From Polyrhizophydium stewartii (Eukaryota > Chytridiomycota > Chytridiomycetes > Rhizophydiales), in contig JADGIZ010000465.1 of assembly GCA_027604665.1 (NCBI GenBank), positions 1 through 13,270 of the forward strand: DNA of 13,270 nt, written 5' to 3'. Below, in pieces: positions 1-7,420 of this stretch. The notes beneath the pieces are model-generated. The model ran no database searches. It was not told the origin of the DNA and saw only the letters and a list, made by a program, of their open reading frames with translations. A program made the position numbers and the translations under genes. Numbering within the stretch: the stretch's first letter is position 1; each line of letters starts with the position of its first letter.

Positions 1-102
1 CCGCTCGCCCGCCCGCCCGGCCCGATGCCTGCAGCAGCCGGACCGCCGTGCTGACGCCGCCCCGCCCGACCGGCGCCCGCCGTGTTGCCGTGCGCCGCGC
101 AG
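1..102 (+). other. 3' part of an intron upstream of the MsrA last exon
   Basis: This stretch is pyrimidine-rich, contains GTGCTGACG near 47-55 (the CTGAC branch-like motif seen in nearly every intron of this window) and ends in CGCGCAG. The MsrA reading frame begins immediately after it and is conserved from its first codons (YRMHDPTT). The exon starts with the third base of a codon, so the intron is phase 2. The donor lies outside the window. Confidence 0.75.
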
Positions 103-406
103 TTACCGCATGCACGACCCCACGACGCTCAACCGCCAGGGCGGCGACACGGGCACGCAGTACCGCTCGGCCGTCTTCTTCCACAGCGACAAGCAGAAGG
201 AGATCGCCGAGGCCCAGACCAAGCTGGCGCAGACGCACTATGGCGCAACCAAGATCCAGACCACGATCGAGGCGCCGGGCAAGTTCTGGCCAGCCGAGGA
301 GTACCACCAGGAGTACCTGGACAAGAACCCGCACGGCTACGAGTGCCCGACGCACTTTGAGCGCTCGTGGGAGCGCATCGAGCAGCTGTTCAAGAGCGGC
401 AAGTAG
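103..406 (+). CDS. msrA: Peptide methionine sulfoxide reductase MsrA, C-terminal exon (partial)
   Basis: MsrA reduces the S-epimer of methionine sulfoxide in proteins, using thioredoxin as reductant, and so repairs oxidised proteins. The exon reads YRMHDPTTLNRQGGDTGTQY, then YRSAVFF, and later DKNPHGYECPTHFERSW, all conserved in the second half of the family. The catalytic GCFW motif belongs to an upstream exon outside the window. About 100 residues are present, roughly the last 60% of a typical fungal enzyme of about 170 residues. The start at 103 is set by the splice acceptor; the ATG at 110 is internal. The stop is TAG at 404-406. I see no AATAAA in the following 130 nt. Family assignment is very secure; full length cannot be judged. 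Confidence 0.95.
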
Positions 407-637
407 GCGCTGCGGCCGCTTGCCAGCCGCGCACCCCCTGTTGGACGCCAATGAAGCCGATCTCTCCCCTGGGCGTGCCTGACTCCGACGGACGCCTTGC
501 CCCAAGACTTTCATGTTAATACCGGCCGGGAATATATTGGCCCGGACGCAGCATGCGATGCTCTCTGGCAAGTGGGTCTGGCTGGCAGTCTTGGCATACC
601 AAGCCCGAGGCCAAAATCACATCCTTCCCGAAACACC
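407..637 (+). promoter_or_regulatory. Intergenic region: msrA 3' UTR and promoter of the first AIG1-like gene
   Basis: There is no convincing gene here; overlapping open frames lack family signal. The only AT-rich island in this GC-rich segment is GGGAATATATTGGCCC around 528-543, with the TATA-like AATATATT at 531-538 about 100 nt upstream of the ATG at 638. It may be a core promoter element, but position and composition are the only evidence. The downstream ATG sits in a reasonable context (AAACACCATGA). Confidence 0.4.
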
Positions 638-2069
638 ATGAAGCCCGGCGTCGACGCGCGAGTGCACCGCATCCACCGGCACCGCACGCCGGACCACGAC
701 GCCTTTACGACGTCGCACCTGCTGACGCGGGCGGAGCTGCTTGCAGCACGCTTCCTGTGCGTGCTGCTGTGCGTCGCCGCCATTGTCTGGAGAGACGTCG
801 GGCCATGGGGAGACGTGGACGCCATCACCATGACCGCCTGGACGGTCGGCATGCTGTACTACAGGTGCGCCTGCCAGTGGGCCGCAGGGGACCCGAGTGC
901 CTGCTCCTCACGCCGGCCGCCCGTCTCACCTTGCTGACAGCCCCCCTCCCCGCAGCGCCGTCATTACGCTGTCGCTCTCGTCCCGCTGGCCGGGCACCGA
1001 CGGCACCGAGCACGCCCTTGAGCCGCCGAGCACCGGGAAGCACCAGCGGCCGCTGTCGGCGCACCCGCCCGCGCACGGCGAGCAGCGCCTGCACAGTCCG
1101 CACCCCGGAAAGGCCCAGCACGCAGCGCTCCGGGGCTGGCTCGCTTGGCTCGGGGATGGGTCGCACGTTGCCCCGCAGTACAAGCAGGATACCGTCGACG
1201 AGCCGAGCGGCGCTGGCGCTGGCGCTGGCGCCAGCGAAGCCTCCGACTCGCCCGTGCTCAAAGCCCGCCGCCCTGTCTCGGGCACCCCGGCCACGGTGGC
1301 ATGGGCCCTGTTTGGCCTGCAGACGCTGCATGCCACGGCGCAGACGTTCGCGGCGTCGCTGCCCGCGCTGTACATTGGCCACCTGAGCAGCGAGCCCAGC
1401 GTGCAGAACGACCTGGCCAGCGCGCTCATCACGTATGGCACGCTGGTCGTGTGCCTGCAGGTCGACCTGCTGCTCAACCGCATTGAGATCTGCGTCTGCA
1501 ACGTCGTCGGGTCTGTGGTTGTCGTCGTCGGCTTCATCCTCACGTACTGGATCGGGTCGCTCATGAACCAAGCCGAGCCGCCGTTCCGCTTCTTCAAGTT
1601 CGAACTCAACATTGCCCGCACCCCCGAAGTGGCGCTTGTCTTCCTCCTGATCTACATGATGCGCACGGGCATTATGTTTGGCTTTGTGTTTTGGGAGGCG
1701 ACCATTCGCGACGCCGTTGCTCGCTGGGTGCGCAAGTGCTCCGAGCGGCTGGACAAGTGCAGCGACGACGGCTATGACGACGATGACGACGGCGACGAAG
1801 CAATCACCGCTGAGGGCGTCGACACCAACCAGGCGACGGATCTGAGCGGCGAGCTCGGCACAAGCAGCGACCAAGACTCGCCCGTCGGCGCTGCTGTGGC
1901 TGCTCGGCCGCGTGCCCGCCGAGACAGCACGGCGCGAGTCGGGGACAACTTGGACGGCTGCGGCGACTCGAGTACAGGGTCGTCCATCCAAGCCGCAGCA
2001 CAGCCTTCCCTCGCTGCCTGGGCCAATCTGCCCCGGCCTTCCCCCGCGCTGCAGCGGGGGGCTGTTTGA
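638..2069 (+). CDS. Diverged FAR-17a/AIG1-like multi-pass membrane protein, 2 exons
   Basis: The model is join(638..864, 956..2069), 446 residues, with one phase-2 intron (GTGCGC donor, CTGAC, CCCCGCAG acceptor). Family members are six-helix ER or membrane proteins; human AIG1/ADTRP hydrolyse fatty-acid esters of hydroxy fatty acids with a Thr/His pair. Hydrophobic segments include FLCVLLCVAAIVW, AWTVGMLYY, LITYGTLVVCLQVDLLL and VVVVVGFILTYWIG. It aligns along its length with the gene at 6370-7230: QTLHATAQTFA to ATMHTTALIVS, VCLQVDLLLNR to VMTQAELWLSN, and FRFFKFELN to YEFFDTMLD. The Thr position is kept (ITMTAW), but the catalytic His is Tyr (LITYG against VVPHS). It also has a low-complexity loop of about 105 residues after helix 2 and an acidic tail (DDGYDDDDDGDE). 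Family assignment rests on the paralog; catalytic loss is inference. Confidence 0.72.
1210..1234 (+). repeat. GCTGGC hexamer microsatellite inside the AIG1-like gene
   Basis: Three to four tandem copies of GCTGGC encode an alternating Ala-Gly run (AGAGAGAGAS) in the hydrophilic loop that is absent from the second paralog. It lies in a coding exon, keeps the frame, and is a likely site of length polymorphism. Confidence 0.8.
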
Positions 2070-2083
2070 GTGTGCACCAACGC

Positions 2084-2089
2084 AATAAA
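2084..2089 (+). terminator. Polyadenylation signal AATAAA of the first AIG1-like gene
   Basis: AATAAA lies 14 nt after the stop codon of the + strand gene and about 40 nt before the end of the convergent LRRC40-like CDS. Transcripts from the two strands are therefore expected to overlap in their 3' UTRs. Confidence 0.65.
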
Positions 2090-2131
2090 AGCCAATCTGT
2101 GCACAAGTGACAATGTTTTGTTGGGCACGCC

Positions 2132-4597
2132 TTAGTTGGTGGGAATGCGTCCGCGCAGATAGTCGAGAATGGCATCCGTTCCTGCGCAGAAGTTGTCAGC
2201 AGGTGTGCATTTTGGCGCTGCGCTGCGACCAAGCCCAGCGGGAATGCACCTTTCTGCAGAATGGCGCTGTCCGAGGCGGCAGAGCGGGGTGGGGGGTCAG
2301 CACAATCTCGGAGTTGCGGCAAACACAGCGCAGGGCAGTCGGCTTACGCGCGCGGAATGCGGAAAGGATTTCCCATGAGCTGCAGGCTGCGCACACTGGA
2401 GAGCAGCGCAAGCTCCGGGGGCACCATCTGGATCGAGTTGTTGGACAGATCGAGCACTTGGACGTCGGGCACGCATGCGCGCAGGGCGTGCGCGTCAATC
2501 TCGGCAATCTTGTTGTCGCCTGCGAGGAGCACCGTCAAGCGCGGAAAGGGCATGCGCTTGGGCAGCGTGGTTAGCTGGTTCATGCACAAGTTGAGCTCGT
2601 CGAGCCAAGGCAGCTCTGGGAGGTCCTCGGGAATGCTGGTGAGGCGGTTGGAGCTCAGGTCAAGCGACTGCGTCGCGTCAGCGGCTTGGCAGGAACGCCA
2701 AAAGCCCAGCATAGGAGCGCACCTTGAGCTTGCTGAATATGAAAGCCGGAAAAACGTTGATCATGTTCTGGCGCGCGACGAGCGTCGCGATGCTTGGTGC
2801 AAAGCGCGCAAACGACTCTGGAAACTGCTGGATCTGGTTCTGCGAGACGTTGAGCGTGACCGGCGCGAACCCAAAGCCCTCGATCAAGTCCGGGTCGATG
2901 GTCGTGAGGCGCTGCTTGGAGAGATCGAGCGCGCGCGAGGCGACCTCGTGCTGGCTTGGCGCGCGCATAGCGTTGGCATACGCCTGCACCTGCGCCTGCA
3001 CTTGGATCTGCGATGGATTGGGCGGCGTCGAGGTGCCGTCGGCGGACGGAACGGGCGAGCCGCTCGATGCCTCGTCGATGGACATGCTTGATCCGCGGCC
3101 GCTCGACCTGGCAAATGACGAGGCGGGCGTCGGACCAAACGGCGTCATGTGGATTTGGTCGGCGTCACTTGGGGCAGGCAGCTTCTTGCGCAAGTACTCG
3201 AGCAGACGCACCGTGCCGCCCGTGGACGGCAGACCGCGGATCGGATTTCCGACGACAAGCAGCGTGGTCAGGCCCTCGAGCAGTCCGAGCTCAGGCGGGA
3301 GCCGCGGGATGCTGTTGTTGGTCAGATCGAGACGCTTGAGCTGGTGCAGCGACAGGACGTCCGCAGGCACGGCGCCGAGGGCGTTGTCGCGCAGGTCGAG
3401 GATCTCGAGCTGGCGGGCGTCAGCAAGGCTACCGTCCGACACCTGCACAATCTGGTTGAAGGAGATGCAAAAGTCGCGCAGCTCGGGGCAGTTGAGCTCG
3501 ACGGTCCAGGTGCGCAGGCGATTGTGCTTGAGATCCAGCGTGCGCAACGCGGGCAGGCTCAGTTGTGCAGCGCCGTGGGGTACGACGGCCTCGATCTGGT
3601 TATACGAGGCATTGAGGTCTGTCAGGAGCGAGAGCTGGCTCAGGAGGACAGTGCCCAGGGTCGTGAGCTGGTTCTTTGACAGGTTGCAAGTCTGCAGCGA
3701 GCGCAGGCCGGCCATCGAAGGGGGTAGCGTCGTGATCTTGTTGTCACTTAGATCAAGGGTCGACAGGCGCACAAGCGCGCCAATGTCGACAGGCAGCGAC
3801 GACAGCTGATTGCCCGCGAGATGCAGCTCGACGAGCGGCAGATGGCAGATGGCGTCCGGCACGAACTGAATGCCGTTGAAGGCCAGGTTGAGCACTGCGA
3901 GGTTGGACAGCCTTGCGATGCAGTCTGGGATGGCTGCGATCTGGTTGTTGTGCAGCTGCATTCGGAGGCAGCCGGGGCTCGGTGTCAGCGGCCTGCAGGT
4001 GCGCTGGGGCATACGTCTCGGCGGGGCGCACATCAAGCAGCACCAAAGCACCAAAGTCGGCGATGCGCGGGTCGATTTCGGACAGCTGGTTGTCGGCGGC
4101 AACGAGGCGGGCCAGGTCGACCACCTCCCACCAGCTGCCCTCGTCGTTGCCGCGATCGAACGAGAAGTCGACAGTGCGCTCGACCGCAGCACCGGGCGGG
4201 TCCCACAGGGCGTCCGGCAGCGCGGCGAGTCCCTGGCTCGAGAGGTTGAGGCGGCCGGACGAGCGGCTGCCTTGGATGACCTGCGGCGGTGGGAGAGCGT
4301 CAGCGCGGCCAGCAGCGCCGGGAAAGAGCCGCGGATCGGCCAGATTCAGGCGAGCATGCTGGCGTTGCGGGACCTTGCCTTGAGCAGCGCCTTGTGGCGG
4401 TCCTCTGGCCGCGGGCGGGCGGCGGCGGCACGGCCTCGAGCCGCGGCCATGGCGGCTCGCACGCCGGCCGACGATGCAGGCCGCGGGCCGGCGGGTGTAG
4501 CAGCAGGCGCGGCGCGTCCGCGAGATGCGGCGGTTGAGGCGGCGGCTGGCGCATCGGCAGGCCGGCGGGCGGCGGCGCCGCGGGCGGGACGCAGCAT
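2132..4597 (-). CDS. LRRC40: LRRC40-like leucine-rich-repeat protein, 6 exons
   Basis: The model is complement(join(2132..2181, 2250..2266, 2348..2667, 2723..3955, 4032..4266, 4374..4597)), about 692 residues; human LRRC40 has 602. It is probably an intracellular LRR scaffold; the family's biochemical role is poorly known. Order of parts: an Ala/Arg-rich N-terminus; LLKASRSSGRLNLSSQGL, matching LLKAARKSGQLNLSGRNL of LRRC40; WWEVVDLARL; many LRRs; NPIRGLPSTGGTVRLLEYLR, closing the first block; a Ser/Pro/Gln-rich linker (about 2930-3170); more LRRs; and NPFRIPRAAILQKG plus TDAILDYLRGRIPTN, the family's terminal cap. Every internal intron has CTGAC and a CAG acceptor, and all phases agree. The ATG at 4597 is the first; one at 4450 (GCCGCCATGG context) would leave an N-terminus closer to the family length. 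The first donor is uncertain. Confidence 0.88.
2250..2266 (-). other. 17-nt micro-exon of the LRRC40-like gene
   Basis: The 17 bases encode most of AAILQK. They lie between an 81-nt intron (2267-2347; GTAAGC donor, CTGAC, ACAG) and a 68-nt intron (2182-2249; GTGCAT donor, CTGAC, GCAG). Joining all three exons gives PRAAILQKGTDAILDYLR, matching PRAAILMKGTAAILEYLR of vertebrate LRRC40. Without it the protein stops at PRA. Confidence 0.85.
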
Positions 4598-4733
4598 GGC
4601 GGCCACGGCGAGCAGCCCGGCCGCCCGCTGTCTTGTCGCAGCCGCCACGTGACCTCACGTGGCCGCGCCGCGCCCTCAGGACTGGCGCTCGCCGTGGCCG
4701 CCGACCCCACACGCCCGCACCCCACGAGCCGCG
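4598..4733. promoter_or_regulatory. Shared divergent promoter with two CACGTG E-boxes
   Basis: The 136 bp between the ATGs of the LRRC40-like (-) and LRRC58-like (+) genes must hold both promoters and both 5' UTRs, unless the LRRC40-like gene starts at 4450. Two perfect palindromic E-boxes, CACGTG at 4646-4651 and 4656-4661, are spaced 10 bp apart, one helical turn, so they present the same DNA face. CACGTG is the classic site of bHLH factors (Pho4, Cbf1, USF and SREBP types). Which factor binds is not known from the sequence. Confidence 0.6.
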
Positions 4734-6095
4734 ATGCCCGTGCACGCGCCGCACCGCGATCTGGCCGCCGCACACGGCGGGCGGCCGGCGCTGCTTGCCC
4801 TCGCTGCGGCACAACACGCCGGGTGTATCTGCGCCACCAGCACTGCGTGGGGAGACGCAGCCTGCATTGCACAAGAAGCTGGCGGGGTCTGTGACCGAGC
4901 CACCTGGTCCGAGGTCCCTCTGTCCACGGTCAGCAAGGCGCCTGCAGATACCGCAGTGCGCACGCTCGACCTTTCTGGCCAGCAGCCGCCCGCGATACTC
5001 GTGTCTCTCTCGCCGTCGCTCGTTGCGATGCTCAAGAAGAGCCTGCGAACGCTCCATCTCCACCACAACACCCTCGCCCAGCTACCCGAAGGCCTCTTTG
5101 AGCTGCTCGGGCTCGCAGAGCTTGATGTCTCGCACAACCAGCTCACGTGCCTGTCTCCGCACATTGGACGGCTCGTGCATCTGCTGGACTTGCGCATCTC
5201 ACACAATCGGCTCACGCAGCTGCCTCAGAGCATCCACTTGTGCTCGTCGCTCGCCTCGATCGACATGAGCCACAACGCACTCGAGTGGCTGCCCGCGGAG
5301 ATCAAGCAGCTGACGAAGCTGCGCTCGCTCGCCGCCGACGGCAACCGCTTCAACATTCTCGCCATCCGCATCGAGAAGGTCGCCAGCCCCATGCGGCTCG
5401 CCGACATTGCTCTGCAGGCCGTCGGCAGCGCTCTTGCGCAGCACGGGACGCTGCATGCGCTTTGCGCAGCTCCAGGCGGCTACGGGCCGGGCGTCGCGCT
5501 GGGCGTCGCGCCGGGTGGACCCCATCCCACGCCCGCTTCGCGCATTCATCCACCCCAGACGACAGATCCACACCAAAAATGCGTGGACGCGCCGTTCCTC
5601 CAATCCGACCGCCTGATTGCGGCCGCCGTCCAAGTCAACACCGTCTTGGCCGAGCCGGATCACGCTTGTGCGCCGTGCCATGAGCTCGTTGACGGCAGCG
5701 TCCGCCAGCGACTCGCTTGCGCAGATCCGTGCTGCGCTATTGCACATATTCCGCTCCTGCGCTGCAGCACCGTCTCGCTCCTGGCCGACCCCGACCACGC
5801 CGCGCTGATCGACAAGTGCGGTCACTGTCGAATGCCCGCCTTCCAGTCCGGAGCCGCGCTGTTCGAGGTCCTCGTCAAATGCGGCCAGCCCGTCCCAGTG
5901 CGCTTCTTGTTCTGCTCGCTGCTGTGCAAGACCCGTCACAAGCGCGGCTTGCGGGAGCGCTCGGTCGGCGGGAACATCGCGGGCCGGACGCAGCAAGGCA
6001 ATGCGGCGCACGGCGCAGCCGCCCACCACCCGCTTGTCCGCGCGCGCCTGCGGACGTGGGACGGATCGTCTGTCAATATCAACCTCACACACTGA
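4734..6095 (+). CDS. LRRC58-like leucine-rich-repeat protein with C-terminal Cys motif
   Basis: The open frame runs 453 residues from the ATG at 4734 (GCCGCGATGC); upstream in-frame starts are only GTG. An unstructured N-terminus is followed from residue 75 by VRTLDLSG and about five LRRs (LRTLHLHHNTLAQLPEGL, LAELDVSHNQLTCL, LLDLRISHNRLTQLP, LASIDMSHNALEWLP), ending near residue 204 (ADGNRFNIL). SPMRLADIALQAV resembles the PPTLLELAARTI helix after the LRRs of LRRC58. The C-terminal part has CGHC (362-365) and CSLLC (394-398) flanking LVKCGQPVPVRF, laid out like the terminal Cys cluster of LRRC58 and suggesting a zinc site. About 130 residues separate these two blocks where LRRC58 has about 20. 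An in-phase intron, for example 5668-5733, is possible, so the model between about 5430 and 5800 is uncertain. Partners are unknown. Confidence 0.75.
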   Translation: MPVHAPHRDLAAAHGGRPALLALAAAQHAGCICATSTAWGDAACIAQEAGGVCDRATWSEVPLSTVSKAPADTAVRTLDLSGQQPPAILVSLSPSLVAMLKKSLRTLHLHHNTLAQLPEGLFELLGLAELDVSHNQLTCLSPHIGRLVHLLDLRISHNRLTQLPQSIHLCSSLASIDMSHNALEWLPAEIKQLTKLRSLAADGNRFNILAIRIEKVASPMRLADIALQAVGSALAQHGTLHALCAAPGGYGPGVALGVAPGGPHPTPASRIHPPQTTDPHQKCVDAPFLQSDRLIAAAVQVNTVLAEPDHACAPCHELVDGSVRQRLACADPCCAIAHIPLLRCSTVSLLADPDHAALIDKCGHCRMPAFQSGAALFEVLVKCGQPVPVRFLFCSLLCKTRHKRGLRERSVGGNIAGRTQQGNAAHGAAAHHPLVRARLRTWDGSSVNINLTH

Positions 6096-6161
6096 CCTGC
6101 CTCTGCCGGGCATGCACACACAAACTGTTTCTCCAGCACAAAGCCAGCACAAACAAACCTG

Positions 6162-6167
6162 AATAAA
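6162..6167 (+). terminator. Polyadenylation signal AATAAA of the LRRC58-like gene
   Basis: AATAAA lies 66 nt downstream of the TGA at 6093-6095, within an A-rich stretch that contrasts with the GC-rich surroundings. The position is typical for a fungal 3' UTR. Confidence 0.6.
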
Positions 6168-6369
6168 CTAGACTGCCTTTCCAGCGGTGCAGCGGCGGCA
6201 TCGCACCGCAGGCCTCGTTGCGGCGCCACCGATGGACAGACAACCGCGGGCGGGCAGATCGCGCGAGCCGCCTCGGCCGACTTTCACCCTCGTTCGCCCA
6301 CCCGCCCTTGCACCTCGACAGCGGCCGACTCGCCTCCGGATCCGCGCCGGCGACCGCAGCTGACCGGCC
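6168..6369 (+). promoter_or_regulatory. Intergenic region upstream of the second AIG1-like gene
   Basis: No gene is recognised here. The last 60 nt are pyrimidine-rich (TTTCACCCTCGTTCGCCCAC and nearby), as often seen around fungal transcription starts. A CTGAC lies 10 nt before the ATG, so a 5'-UTR intron cannot be excluded. I see no TATA box. Confidence 0.3.
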
Positions 6370-7230
6370 ATGGACGTGCACACGGCTTTTGGGTCCCGCC
6401 TCGTATCTGCGCGGGCGCTGTATGCCGTCCGCGGCGTGTTTGCCATCTTCAGCATGCTCATTCTGGTGTGGAAGCTCGCCACGGACCACGAGGATTATGT
6501 GCGGTACATGACGTCCATGTCGTGGTTCGGCATCACGGCGTACTTTGTGTGCGTGAGCCCGCGGCCCAGGCCGCAGCCACGTATTGCATCCCGCAACCCC
6601 GCCCGCCGCTGACCGGCATCTCCCGTGGCTGCGCCTGCGCCTGCGCCTTGCAGCACGACCACGGCGGCCGCGGCCGCTTTGCGCAATGCGCGGCCGACGG
6701 AACGTCTCCCGCATCGGCTTGCGCTGCCGATCCGCTTCCTCTTTGCGACCATGCACACCACGGCGCTGATTGTGTCGCTGGTCTTTTGGCTGGCGCTCCG
6801 CAGCATCGCAGCGCAGTCGGCTGCCGGGATGGACAGATTCCTCACGGTCGTGCCGCATTCGGCCAACTTTGTGATGACGCAAGCGGAGCTGTGGCTCTCG
6901 AACCAGCCGTATCCGGCGACAAACGCTATTCCAGTGATTGCCGTGATGGCGCTGTACTGCCTGTGGACGTGGGCGGAGCACTACGTCGCGGGCATCCCGT
7001 GGCCGTACGAGTTCTTTGACACCATGCTTGACTTGCGCATGCGCGGCGGCATGGCCGTGCTGTGGCTGCTGGCGTTTGTGCTTGCGATCACGGGCATGTT
7101 TGCCGTGATCTGGGCCGAGGCGCAGCTGCGCGACCGCCTTCTGCCCGTTGTAACGCCGGAAAGCGACTCGGATGATGACGGCAGCGAGGGCGGTCAGGAG
7201 GGTGCCAAGCAGGCAAAGGAGAGCGCATAG
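6370..7230 (+). CDS. FAR-17a/AIG1-like multi-pass membrane protein (putative ester hydrolase), 2 exons
   Basis: The model is join(6370..6548, 6654..7230), 251 residues, with one phase-2 intron (GTGCGT donor, CTGAC, TTGCAG). Six hydrophobic segments are visible, including VFAIFSMLILVW, MSWFGITAYFV, MHTTALIVSLVFWLAL, AIPVIAVMALYCLWTWAEH and MAVLWLLAFVLAITGMFAVIW. RYMTSMSWFGITAYF lines up with KFLTFIDLVIQAVFF of human AIG1 and keeps the Thr. VVPHSANFVMTQAELWLSNQ keeps the His of the NHGMHT region. CLWTWAEHYVAG..PYEFF matches ILWVCWVHHVTG..YPFLEH. Both presumed catalytic residues are therefore present, unlike in the paralog at 638-2069. The tail is acidic (SDSDDDGSEGG) and presumably cytosolic. 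Fatty-acid-ester hydrolysis is inferred from the animal family; the fungal substrate is unknown. Confidence 0.85.
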
Positions 7231-7420
7231 CAGCACTCGATTCTCGGCCCGCTTGGCAGGCGTGCGATGATGCTGGCGCAAGCCAGCGGCAATAACGCCG
7301 GCGGCCTGCGCACCAGATGCCGCGGCCGCTGGAACCGTTGCTCGAACGGCCGCCCGGTCCTCAGGTGGCGGGCGGACCCACACACATTCGTCCGAGCCCG
7401 TTCGCCCACCGCCCGCCAAC

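Noticed and set aside
553..1386. 277-residue + strand open frame overlapping the first AIG1-like gene
   Set aside because: It runs through the intron in another frame, with Arg/Pro/Ala-rich low-complexity sequence and no similarity to the paralog.
825..1991. 388-residue minus-strand open frame opposite the first AIG1-like gene
   Set aside because: Composition is Arg/Ala/Val-rich as expected for antisense GC-rich coding DNA, and the + strand carries the membrane-protein signal.
2344..2346. Truncated LRRC40-like protein ending at NPFRIPRA
   Set aside because: The TAA is part of a GTAAGC donor, and the conserved C-terminus is found in two downstream exons.
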